Positions 33,147 to 39,557 of a stretch of DNA of 44,119 nt are shown here, in pieces. The DNA is taken from positions 1-44,119 of IMG/VR virus record IMGVR_UViG_3300048597_000300; one strand, 5' to 3'. This DNA is from a virus. Each line of letters begins with the position of its first letter. The stretch's first letter is position 1. The translations under genes and the position numbers were made by a program. The notes under the pieces were generated by a model. It was not told where the DNA came from and searched no databases. It was given only the letters and a program-made list of their open reading frames with translations.

Positions 33147-33389
33147 ATGAATAGCAAAATTTTTAAGGTAAATCTTACTGACGTTGCACGCGCGGCAGGT
33201 TCGGCGGTTTTTGTTGCTGCATTGACGACACTGTACGGCGTAAGTGTTCAGGAAGGATTTGACATCTTTACCGCAGATTGGATGGCAATAGGGAAGATGA
33301 CATTAAATGCGTCTTTTGCTGCGTTTCTGGGTCACTTCGGCAGTATCTTCCTTAGCGATTCGGAAGGGAAGCTGCTTGGCAAGATATAA
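33147..33389 (+). CDS. Holin-like two-span membrane protein (80 aa)
   Basis: An 80-residue protein with hydrophobic segments at about residues 14-32 and 48-66 and a short charged end (SDSEGKLLGKI), a layout seen in small phage holins with a TNSEGKI-type tail. It lies between the hydrolase and lysozyme genes, three bases after the former. A second, unrelated holin is encoded at 13378, so one may be an antiholin or belong to the ejection pathway. Confidence 0.65.
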   Translation: MNSKIFKVNLTDVARAAGSAVFVAALTTLYGVSVQEGFDIFTADWMAIGKMTLNASFAAFLGHFGSIFLSDSEGKLLGKI

Positions 33390-33449
33390 ATTGCCCCGTT
33401 TGTGGGCGTCGGTCTGAACAACCCTCATTGCAAATTTAATGTAAACGAT

Positions 33450-33614
33450 ATGTCTCAAGACAACGTCGAACAAGAAGGGGTAGAGGTAGAAGAAGAAGTT
33501 ACGGATGGTGATGCTGGTACCCCAGTTTCAACCATTGAGTCTGGGGAAGGAGACGATGATGGTGGCGACGATGACGACGATGAGGAAGAAGACGGCGATG
33601 ATACTGTCGACTAG
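33450..33614 (+). CDS. Extremely acidic small protein (54 aa)
   Basis: A 54-residue protein, about half Asp and Glu, without any Lys, Arg or His (runs such as GGDDDDDEEEDGDD). Polyacidic phage proteins can act as DNA mimics that occupy host nucleases or regulators, but low-complexity acidic tails also occur without such function. It lies within the lysis cassette, 60 bases after the holin-like gene. ATG 33450 is preferred over 33402, which would add unrelated residues. Confidence 0.55.
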   Translation: MSQDNVEQEGVEVEEEVTDGDAGTPVSTIESGEGDDDGGDDDDDEEEDGDDTVD

Positions 33615-33624
33615 TCAGTAGTTC

Positions 33625-33643
33625 GGTCGGATCTCAACCGACC
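33625..33643 (+). other. Hairpin just upstream of lysozyme start
   Basis: GGTCGG (33625-33630) pairs with CCGACC (33638-33643) around a seven-base loop; the lysozyme ATG follows four bases later at 33648. It could gate translation or protect the message 5' end. Confidence 0.5.
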
Positions 33644-33647
33644 AAAA

Positions 33648-34103
33648 ATGTTTTACGCAGTAATAGCATCATGCGTTGCGGCGACCGTGTTGTCCCTCAT
33701 CCCTAAAACGATTGAGGTCGACAACCGGTCGTCAGTGGCGCTTGCCGATACTGAAACGCCAGTGGTGGCAGAAATACCCGTTGAAGTTCCGAAAGAACCG
33801 GAATATATCCAGTCGTATGAGGAAATGATTCTCGAAGTCTTTCCTGATGCACCAATAATGGTGCGAATTGCCAAGTGCGAAAGTAGGCTACGGCAGTACG
33901 GATCTAACGGGGAAGCCCTTAGAGGGGAACAGAACCCACTTGATCGGGGTCTTTTTCAAATCAACGAGAAGTATCATCTCAAAAACGCTATAGATATGGG
34001 CATTGATATACATACCCCAGAAGGCAATATCTTGTATGCACGATATTTATATGACCGCAATGGTACCCGGGACTGGGCTTGGTCACAAAAGTGTTGGGGT
34101 TGA
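33648..34103 (+). CDS. Membrane-anchored lysozyme/lytic transglycosylase
   Basis: A 151-residue protein with an N-terminal hydrophobic anchor or signal (about residues 3-19), a linker, and an SLT/lysozyme-like domain: Glu78 in AKCESRLRQY is the catalytic acid, GLFQIN at 101-106 is the second conserved motif, and the C-terminus has YARYLYDRNGTRDWAWSQKC. Cys77 and Cys149 could form the disulphide typical of exported versions. It would cut the glycan backbone, complementing the CHAP-like hydrolase. The exported anchor suggests a signal-arrest-release endolysin or host-wall remodelling during entry. Confidence 0.82.
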   Translation: MFYAVIASCVAATVLSLIPKTIEVDNRSSVALADTETPVVAEIPVEVPKEPEYIQSYEEMILEVFPDAPIMVRIAKCESRLRQYGSNGEALRGEQNPLDRGLFQINEKYHLKNAIDMGIDIHTPEGNILYARYLYDRNGTRDWAWSQKCWG

Positions 34104-34105
34104 CT

Positions 34106-34311
34106 TCTGTGAAGGAATAGTGAATATAGTAGTATTTACAAGTGGATAACGCCATGGGGTTATACCCCTCCCAATTTGGGGCTTGCAGGGTGGCGGGTGG
34201 TAATATGACTATGCCCTTATCGGGCGACTCTAGGAAAATTGGAGCCGCCTTATATAAGCGGCGTACGCAACCGCTCGTTTAGCCTGCAAGCTACGGGCGG
34301 TTGTGCAATTT
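34106..34311 (+). ncRNA. Candidate structured RNA with long-range pseudoknot
   Basis: No gene lies here. Hairpins: GGGG/CCCC (34156-34168), CCC/GGG (34170-34180), GCCC/GGGC (34213-34225), GCCGC/GCGGC (34244-34262) and a 13-bp stem with two G-T pairs (34266-34278 with 34293-34305). The loop of the last stem holds CCTGCAAGC (34283-34291), an exact complement of GCTTGCAGG at 34181-34189, giving a pseudoknot. CGCCA (34150-34154) can pair with TGGCG (34191-34195). A promoter-like TTGACT-N19-TATAGT lies at 34100-34130. Could be a stand-alone RNA or the leader of the next gene. Confidence 0.5.
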
Positions 34312-34617
34312 ATGATCAACATATTCAGATCGAAGAGGGTAATCGATAAGCAGATTGAGGAGTACTGCAACTGGCGGGTCGAAGTATATCCAACAGCGGC
34401 ACTTAGAGAAAAGCAATGGATTCTTCATTTTGTCAAAAGGGTAGGGCGGCAAGACGTTGCAGAAATATCAGCAGAAGATGTAGCGAGGTGGGTGCTTGAG
34501 ATAAGGTCAGAGAGTCGATCTCATCACAATCAAAATATTGCAGAGAAAGCAATTAAAAACTTTTTACGGTACTTCCACGCCAGAGGATTCCCCAGCCCCA
34601 GTCCGCGGGTATTCTAA
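34312..34617 (+). CDS. Orphan tyrosine-recombinase core-binding (SAM-like) domain
   Basis: A 101-residue protein that matches only the N-terminal DNA-binding domain of phage integrases: IEEYCNWRVEVYPTAALREKQ, then ISAEDVARWVLEIR and NIAEKAIKNFLRYFHARG, four helices in the right order. The catalytic domain with the Arg-His-Arg-Tyr residues is absent and the following DNA encodes something else. It is probably a DNA-binding factor rather than an integrase. A GTG at 34303 is a possible longer start, but it lies inside the hairpin stem. Confidence 0.7.
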   Translation: MINIFRSKRVIDKQIEEYCNWRVEVYPTAALREKQWILHFVKRVGRQDVAEISAEDVARWVLEIRSESRSHHNQNIAEKAIKNFLRYFHARGFPSPSPRVF

Positions 34618-34622
34618 GATAA

Positions 34623-34631
34623 TGTTAAAAT
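34623..34631 (+). promoter_or_regulatory. Extended -10 promoter, leaderless
   Basis: TGTTAAAAT is an extended -10 element (TGn plus TAAAAT at 34626-34631). The ATG at 34638 follows after six bases, the same spacing seen at the repeated phage promoters. No TTGACA box is present. Confidence 0.6.
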
Positions 34632-34637
34632 ACGGTC

Positions 34638-34829
34638 ATGGCTAACCCACGCAACACCCCACGGATTGCGGCAGCTGTCGCGCTACGCAGAAAAAATAAA
34701 AAGTACGCTGACATAATGGAGATTCTCACCATTCGGAACAAAAAGACCTTATGGCGTATTTTTAATTTATATGCGCCAGACTGGAATACACGGAGATGGG
34801 CACATGTGGATAAGCTCAGCTTTGACTAA
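34638..34829 (+). CDS. Small helix-turn-helix protein (63 aa)
   Basis: A 63-residue basic protein with a homeodomain-like HTH: RIAAAVALRRKNKKYADIME, then ILTIRNKKTLWRIFNLYAPD; the second block would be the recognition helix. Predicted leaderless from an extended -10 promoter. A second promoter (TTGACT-N16-TATACT) lies at and just after its 3' end. Likely a phage transcription regulator. Confidence 0.65.
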   Translation: MANPRNTPRIAAAVALRRKNKKYADIMEILTIRNKKTLWRIFNLYAPDWNTRRWAHVDKLSFD

Positions 34830-34849
34830 AAATAATACAGGAGTATACT
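34822..34849 (+). promoter_or_regulatory. Sigma-70-type promoter of downstream RNA
   Basis: TTGACT (34822-34827), 16-base spacer, TATACT (34844-34849). In contrast to the repeated phage promoters it has conventional spacing and lacks the ATCCMCA box. The predicted start is near 34856. Confidence 0.65.
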
Positions 34850-34855
34850 GGTAGG

Positions 34856-35042
34856 CAGTTGAGTTCATTGCAATCTAATGAGACAAAAGTAGGGCCGGGT
34901 GGCCCACTTAAAAGGACTGTAAGAGTCGCACAATATATCTTGGAACTGTCAAGGGTACTATTTGAAAAGTACCCACGGTTCTAAAACGACCATTACCCCT
35001 ACCTTTTAAAAGCCGCCCCCCATGGGCGGTTCTTTTGTTTCT
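34856..35042 (+). ncRNA. Candidate small RNA gene (about 185 nt)
   Basis: A non-coding stretch bounded by a good promoter (34822-34849) and an intrinsic terminator (35011-35043). Within it GGGCC/GGCCC (34892-34905), GACT/AGTC (34915-34927), CTTG/CAAG (34939-34953) and GGGTACT/AGTACCC (34953-34974) can form hairpins. No reading frame of note is present. Size and organisation fit a stand-alone regulatory or decoy RNA; I recognise no known family. Confidence 0.6.
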
Positions 35043-35043
35043 C
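35011..35043 (+). terminator. Rho-independent terminator
   Basis: CCGCCC (35013-35018) pairs with GGGCGG (35024-35029) around CCCAT, extended by flanking pairs, then TTCTTTTGTTT. Confidence 0.85.
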
Positions 35044-35064
35044 ATTTATCAGCAAGAAAAAAAC

Positions 35065-35235
35065 ATGGCATATCAAGCACTCGTTTACTCAATGCAGATG
35101 ATCGCATTATTCGTAATTGTCGATCTCTGCATTCTCGCCACGTTGATCATGGCGATTGTGTCAGGTGACCCGGGAGTTTACCACATCCCATTCTGGGACT
35201 GGCAACTGAAAATGTTTGTCTCCCTAATCTCCTAA
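35065..35235 (+). CDS. Small membrane protein (56 aa)
   Basis: A 56-residue protein with one long hydrophobic region (about residues 8-33: MQMIALFVIVDLCILATLIM) and a short polar tail. It starts 22 bases after the terminator and lacks a Shine-Dalgarno sequence. Function unknown. Confidence 0.5.
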   Translation: MAYQALVYSMQMIALFVIVDLCILATLIMAIVSGDPGVYHIPFWDWQLKMFVSLIS

Positions 35236-35247
35236 TTAACCCTTATG

Positions 35248-35290
35248 CGCTTTGTTCTGCCTTTCTCATAAGGGGAGGCAGAGCAGAGCG
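35248..35290 (+). other. 15-bp hairpin upstream of recombination genes
   Basis: 35248-35262 pairs with 35276-35290 over 15 positions (two G-T pairs), loop 13 bases. The ATG of the next gene follows after eight bases (35299). An A-rather than T-run follows on this strand, so it looks like a 5' stabiliser or translational control element. Read on the opposite strand it would be followed by a T-run only beyond the stem's other end, so a terminator role is not supported. Confidence 0.55.
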
Positions 35291-35298
35291 GAAAAAAC

Positions 35299-35958
35299 AT
35301 GGAAAAAACAAAAAGTTTGGCACTAAAAAGCAAATACGAACTGGATCAGCCCCAACAGATGGCACAGATGGCGGTAGTCCTGAAGTCACACATCGTCAAG
35401 CATCAGCTATACACGCCGATTGCTGGAAGAAATTATGCGCACGTTGAAGGATGGCAATTTGCCGGTGGCCTCATGGGTTTGTTCCCACGCGTTGTTACGG
35501 TAACTGATTTGTCGAAGGGTAGTGAACGCAAGTGGATGGCAGAGGTAGAGATTGTAAATCTAAAAACGGGCAGCATTGTCAGCCGCGGCTTTGCAGTTTG
35601 TTCCAACAGTGAAAATAAGAAGAAGAGTTTTGATGATTACGCAGTTCTTTCGATGGCACAGACTCGCGCCATTGGTAAAGCGTTCCGAAATACGGTCGGA
35701 TGGGTTATGAAACTTGCTGGCTATGAGGGAACGCCGAAGGAAGAAATGACAAAGGTTGGCGAACAGTCTGAGGCAGCGGCATCTGAACATACGGAAACCA
35801 CGGTCGTGTATGACGAAGGACTGATTTGCAAAGGAACAACCAAAAGCGGGTGCGGCAATGATATTACTTCCGCTGAATCAAACTATTCCAGAAAGATTTT
35901 TGGAAAGGATCTTTGTCGGTCGTGCCAAAAATTAGCAACTCCAATAAAGCGAAAATAA
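35299..35958 (+). CDS. ssDNA-annealing-like recombination protein with Zn ribbon (putative)
   Basis: A 219-residue protein of a widespread phage family: YAHVEGWQFAGGLMGLFPRV (residues 46-65), a central strand region, and SMAQTRAIGKAFRNTVGWVM (residues 116-135), the SMAQTRAxGKAxR signature that resembles Rad52/Sak-type annealing proteins. The C-terminus (about 176-212) has a zinc ribbon, CKGTTKSGC and CRSC. It is followed by a PD-(D/E)XK nuclease, giving the usual annealase-exonuclease recombination pair. Exact biochemical activity is inferred. Confidence 0.65.
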   Translation: MEKTKSLALKSKYELDQPQQMAQMAVVLKSHIVKHQLYTPIAGRNYAHVEGWQFAGGLMGLFPRVVTVTDLSKGSERKWMAEVEIVNLKTGSIVSRGFAVCSNSENKKKSFDDYAVLSMAQTRAIGKAFRNTVGWVMKLAGYEGTPKEEMTKVGEQSEAAASEHTETTVVYDEGLICKGTTKSGCGNDITSAESNYSRKIFGKDLCRSCQKLATPIKRK

Positions 35959-35959
35959 T

Positions 35960-36865
35960 ATGGCCGACTCAATCTTACACTCGCTTTACAAAGGCAAGGT
36001 ACAGGTGAAGTTTTACCCGAACTCGCATCAGTATTGGGTGAGCGTCAAGGGTGGCAATTTTGAACGCAAAAGCGGCGTTACCACCTTCATCGGTATAAAA
36101 GACAAAAGCCGGCCTCTAAGCATCTGGCAGCAGCAGATTACTGCTGATTATCTCTTGGGCAAGATAGCCGAGGGAAAGAAAGTTGATGCTGATATTGCCA
36201 TTGAAGCCGTGCTTCAGTGCGATCTCCAGCGCGATACCGCGGCTGACATCGGACACGAGATCCATTCGTGGTGCGAACACTACATCAAAAGGAAATTAAA
36301 GGTTCCGGGATATAAGGACTTGCCAGAAATCCCTAACTTTCCAGAAGCAGTAACGGGTGTCAATGCATTTCTCGACTGGGAGAAGGCACACAAGGTCAAA
36401 TTCATATCTTCAGAAAGGATTGTGTATTCGGTGAAGCATGACTACATCGGAACCATGGACTTTGAAGCAATCATTGACGGTCAATACTGTGCTGGCGATT
36501 TCAAATCATCCAATGGGCTTTATAACGGCGTGCGGATGCAGACCGCTGCGTACGGTCGTGCGAGTGAAGAAGAAGCCGGCAAGCGCCTGTACGACGGGCG
36601 ATGGGCAATCAGGCTTTCAAAATATACAGAAGCCGAGTATCGCCAGAAGGAGGAAAGGAAAAAAGAAATGAAACGTGCGATTTGCCGGATTCAGGGCAAA
36701 GAATTCAAGGATTACGACATCAAGCCATATCAGGTATTTGAAGCAAAGTTCCTTGATAACCACGCCAGTTTCTTCAAACGGGACATGGATGCCTTCATTT
36801 CTGCAATGAATTTACACGCGTGGGATCGGGATACTGATCCGTTTTATCAGGGTGATAACTGGTAA
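35960..36865 (+). CDS. PD-(D/E)XK nuclease (Cas4/RecB-like exonuclease)
   Basis: A 301-residue nuclease. The active-site pattern is visible: GHEIHSW at 98-104, Glu152 (SERIV), Asp167 in IGTMDFEA, the D-x-K pair 180-182 in GDFKSS, and QTAAYGR at 194-200. This matches phage-encoded RecB-family exonucleases that process DNA ends for recombination or degrade host DNA. It starts one base after the annealing-like gene, supporting a joint function. Confidence 0.88.
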   Translation: MADSILHSLYKGKVQVKFYPNSHQYWVSVKGGNFERKSGVTTFIGIKDKSRPLSIWQQQITADYLLGKIAEGKKVDADIAIEAVLQCDLQRDTAADIGHEIHSWCEHYIKRKLKVPGYKDLPEIPNFPEAVTGVNAFLDWEKAHKVKFISSERIVYSVKHDYIGTMDFEAIIDGQYCAGDFKSSNGLYNGVRMQTAAYGRASEEEAGKRLYDGRWAIRLSKYTEAEYRQKEERKKEMKRAICRIQGKEFKDYDIKPYQVFEAKFLDNHASFFKRDMDAFISAMNLHAWDRDTDPFYQGDNW

Positions 36866-36869
36866 CCCT

Positions 36870-37046
36870 ATGAAAACGTGGGAAGCATACAACCGTCGTA
36901 ACCGTACCAAAGATCTCCTTTTTAAGAACGCGTTTCGTGCGGTTCGAATATACGGAATTGATGCAGATGATTTACCGGACATTTTCAGGGAGGTAGCGGA
37001 GGACATTGAAATTGAATTTAGGAGGAATGTTCAGGAAAAAAAGTAA
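36870..37046 (+). CDS. Small hypothetical protein (58 aa)
   Basis: A 58-residue basic helical protein (MKTWEAYNRRNRTKDLLF) ending in a charged helix. Start at ATG 36870; a 36852 start overlaps the nuclease gene. No family recognised; lies in the replication-recombination operon. Confidence 0.5.
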   Translation: MKTWEAYNRRNRTKDLLFKNAFRAVRIYGIDADDLPDIFREVAEDIEIEFRRNVQEKK

Positions 37047-37051
37047 GGCTT

Positions 37052-37177
37052 ATGGAAGACTGTCTCATTTGTGGAGGAACAGGCGAAGTAAGGGTTGGAG
37101 AGTTTGACGATATTCGGGTTGAGAAATGTATTTGCCTTTCGGAAGAGTCAGATGAATCAAATTCGTTAGAGGAATAG
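37052..37177 (+). CDS. Zinc-finger microprotein (41 aa), DnaJ-type knuckle
   Basis: A 41-residue peptide with CLICGGTGEV, a CxxCxGxG knuckle as in DnaJ zinc fingers, and CIC further on, followed by an acidic tail. The four cysteines could bind one zinc ion. It sits four bases before the next gene. Confidence 0.55.
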   Translation: MEDCLICGGTGEVRVGEFDDIRVEKCICLSEESDESNSLEE

Positions 37178-37181
37178 CACT

Positions 37182-37463
37182 ATGAAAACAAACGTCAGAG
37201 ACACATCGATTCTTGCATACCGTACGGATGTTGAGCCGACGCTTAACGAGCGACAGCAACGCGTATATGACGCATTACTTGCGAACGATCCACTGACGAA
37301 CAGTGAAATTGCAGCGTACCTCAACTGGCCGATTAACTGCATCACCCCACGAATTTTTGAGCTTCGTAGGATGGGACTTGTTTTTGAAGACAAAAAGCGC
37401 CCTTGCCGGGTTACCGGTCGTACGGCATACGCTTGGCGCGTTACCAAAGACACTCTTTTTTGA
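37182..37463 (+). CDS. Winged-helix DNA-binding protein
   Basis: A 93-residue MarR-like winged helix: LNERQQRVYDALLANDPLT (helix 1), NSEIAAYLNWPINCITPRIF (helix-turn-helix), ELRRMGLVFEDKKRPCRVTG (wing). Immediately precedes the replication initiator-like gene, so it may assist origin binding or repress the operon. Confidence 0.75.
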   Translation: MKTNVRDTSILAYRTDVEPTLNERQQRVYDALLANDPLTNSEIAAYLNWPINCITPRIFELRRMGLVFEDKKRPCRVTGRTAYAWRVTKDTLF

Positions 37464-37465
37464 CC

Positions 37466-38239
37466 ATGAAAACGAGAATGATTAATACGCGATTCTGGAA
37501 CGACAGCTTCATTTCCCGGCTCGACCCTATCGAGAAGCTTCTTTTCATCTACTTCATGACCAACGAGCATACGAATATCTGCGGGATATATGAGCTTCCC
37601 CTAAAGATTGCAGCAATAGAGACGGGCATCGATGAAAGTATGTTCAAGAAGATTCTTGGTCGGTTGAAGCCAAAGATTCTGTACCGGAAGGGTTGGGTGA
37701 TTGTAACGAATTTCCCACGGCATCAGCAGCTTAATTTACCGATGGTCAAAAAGGGTTTTACGGCTGCGTTGAGCCATATTCCAGCTGAAATAATTGATTA
37801 TGCGGTTGCCAATGGGTACCCAATCAATTGGCAATCCATTGGCAATGCATTGCCAACCGGAAATATTGATTCTGATTCTGATATTGATTCTGATTTAGAA
37901 AATACTGTCGCAGCTAACGCAGCGACGGGTGGAGCTTCGGGGAAAAAGAAAAAAACAAAGACACCAGCAGATACCCCTCTTAACTGGCCTGAATACCTTG
38001 AGAGCATGGATAAAAATCCACAGCTTCACATTCAGCTAATCGGCTACTACTTCAAGCGGCGAAAGATTTCGTACGACACCCATGGGGAAGTTCAGGAAGC
38101 TATTTCAAGACACAGCAAAGCAGCGGTGAGGGTGGCAAAGTTCGGAAAGACAAAGGTCTTTGAAGCCATGGATAGATGCGACCGAATGAACGGTATCCGC
38201 TGGACTTTGGAAACTGTTTACAAGGAATTAACAAAATAG
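37466..38239 (+). CDS. Phage replisome organizer-like replication initiator
   Basis: A 257-residue protein starting MKTRMINTRFWNDSFI, the opening of DnaD/replisome-organizer N-terminal winged helices (RxFWxDxxIxxL-KLLFIYL). A Ser/Asp linker (DSDSDIDSDLE, near residue 135) and a lysine patch (KKKKTKT) connect to a helical C-terminal domain that could recruit the host helicase. No helicase or polymerase is encoded in this genome, so replication likely depends on host machinery loaded by this protein. Start at ATG 37466; an upstream start at 37403 overlaps the winged-helix gene. Confidence 0.72.
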   Translation: MKTRMINTRFWNDSFISRLDPIEKLLFIYFMTNEHTNICGIYELPLKIAAIETGIDESMFKKILGRLKPKILYRKGWVIVTNFPRHQQLNLPMVKKGFTAALSHIPAEIIDYAVANGYPINWQSIGNALPTGNIDSDSDIDSDLENTVAANAATGGASGKKKKTKTPADTPLNWPEYLESMDKNPQLHIQLIGYYFKRRKISYDTHGEVQEAISRHSKAAVRVAKFGKTKVFEAMDRCDRMNGIRWTLETVYKELTK

Positions 38240-38241
38240 CT

Positions 38242-38667
38242 ATGGCCTATGACGATAACAAAAATGCCCCACAAGACGGCATTAAACGAACTCTACGCAA
38301 ACCGCTTTCCTCACTGGGGCTTAGTGAAATCAGGACACTGCTCGATCACTTCGACACAAACCTGACCTTCAAATCAACCGCGTCACCGAGAATGCAAAAA
38401 AATTGCGGTCACATCCTAGATTGGCTACGTCTCCCGATTGATCAATTTTCGAAGGCTGCACGCAGACATGGTGACCGGTTCTTTGTTTCGACTGATGCGG
38501 TTCGCGTGAAAGGAGGTGCCGAGAGCGTCGTAATCCCGGTGGATGACAACGGTGAAGCATTGTGGCCAACGCTGTATGAAGTATTGCAAATCCGAATGCG
38601 TGAAATGGAACTGGTGAACTTTGCAAAGGACAAAGAATTAGCCTCACTGGAAGCACTAGCTGCCTAG
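38242..38667 (+). CDS. Hypothetical DNA-metabolism-region protein (141 aa)
   Basis: A 141-residue protein with a basic N-terminal half (DGIKRTLRKPLSSLGLSEIR) and a beta-rich centre (FFVSTDAVRVKGGAESVVIP). Encoded two bases after the replisome organizer; probably assists replication, but no domain is recognisable. Confidence 0.6.
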   Translation: MAYDDNKNAPQDGIKRTLRKPLSSLGLSEIRTLLDHFDTNLTFKSTASPRMQKNCGHILDWLRLPIDQFSKAARRHGDRFFVSTDAVRVKGGAESVVIPVDDNGEALWPTLYEVLQIRMREMELVNFAKDKELASLEALAA

Positions 38668-38670
38668 ACC

Positions 38671-39231
38671 ATGAACTTTCTTGCTCAAGAAAAAGATGGA
38701 GGAATCAAAATGTCACCCGTAACAAGGGCGAAATTCATTGATTTTTTGCGCAAGAATCCCGGAATCAGACTTGAAATTTCAGCAGTTCTTCCAGAAAGCA
38801 ACCACCAGCGACGGTTTTACTTTGGAGCGTTGCTCGGCCTCATCGCCTTTTATCAGGAAGGCATGAGTCACCGCAAGCACGAAGACATCATGCGAATCCA
38901 CGAGTGGGTAAAACAGGAATTCAACGGAGAAATGGTGGTCATTGACGGAAAGAAACACGTAATTGGAAAGACATCGAAAGGCAGGGAATCGTTGAACAAA
39001 ATCACCACGGCCGTATTTGACTGGCTTGTTGAAAACTACAACCCGCCAATGGAAGCCCTGACACCGGAGAAATACAAGCTTTGGCAAGACACTATTTTTC
39101 CATACGGCGGCCCGGAAAATTACATCGACTACTTGGTTGAAAGCGGCGTACTTCGCTCGAACCGAAAGATTCGAAACGAAGGATGGCAAAGGCCGCTTAC
39201 ACCGGTACGTGACGTGAATTATCAATCATAA
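38671..39231 (+). CDS. Conserved phage protein (186 aa), NinB-like context
   Basis: A 186-residue protein of a family common in metagenomic phages. Recognisable phrases: RLEISAVLPESNHQRRFYFG (residues 34-53), FNGEMVVIDGKKHVIGKTSK (residues 89-108) and the terminal IFPYGGPENYIDYLVESG. The first block recalls recombination mediators of the NinB type, but the match is partial. Together with the annealing protein and nuclease it belongs to the DNA-processing block. Confidence 0.6.
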   Translation: MNFLAQEKDGGIKMSPVTRAKFIDFLRKNPGIRLEISAVLPESNHQRRFYFGALLGLIAFYQEGMSHRKHEDIMRIHEWVKQEFNGEMVVIDGKKHVIGKTSKGRESLNKITTAVFDWLVENYNPPMEALTPEKYKLWQDTIFPYGGPENYIDYLVESGVLRSNRKIRNEGWQRPLTPVRDVNYQS

Positions 39232-39285
39232 AAATACCTATGACCTAAAATTTTTTACCAATTTTTATTTCTTAATCTCACTATC

Positions 39286-39486
39286 ATGAACGTAAAAAAG
39301 GTTCCTTCAACAAAGGCAAAGAAGACAGCAAAGAAAACTTTAAAAGCTTATGCTTGGGCACTCTTCTCTGAAGGCATTTTGGTAAATATTTATTGCACTC
39401 GTACCGAAGCACGAACTGCAAAGGCAGTCCAGTATCCGGATCTTGATCCCAAAGTTGTGCGTGTCACGGTTACCGAAACTAAGTAA
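39286..39486 (+). CDS. Small basic protein (66 aa)
   Basis: A 66-residue protein with a lysine-rich histone-like N-terminus (KKVPSTKAKKTAKKTLK) and a small beta-alpha remainder. An AT-rich upstream stretch (39232-39285) holds a weak TAATCT box seven bases before the ATG. May bind nucleic acid. Confidence 0.55.
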   Translation: MNVKKVPSTKAKKTAKKTLKAYAWALFSEGILVNIYCTRTEARTAKAVQYPDLDPKVVRVTVTETK

Positions 39487-39487
39487 T

Positions 39488-39556
39488 ATGCGATTCCTGA
39501 CCGTAATAGTCGGAATCAGTATGGTACTCGCATTTATAGGCTTTCTATTTGGTTAA
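39488..39556 (+). CDS. Possible membrane micropeptide (22 aa)
   Basis: A 22-residue reading frame (MRFLTVIVGISMVLAFIGFLFG, shown only as hydrophobic core MVLAFIGFLF) that is one membrane span. It ends one base before the SPFH gene. Too short to be certain. Confidence 0.3.
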   Translation: MRFLTVIVGISMVLAFIGFLFG

Positions 39557-39557
39557 A

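Noticed and set aside
34312-34617. Functional tyrosine integrase and att site
   Set aside because: The catalytic domain is missing and no attachment-site repeat can be identified from the sequence alone.
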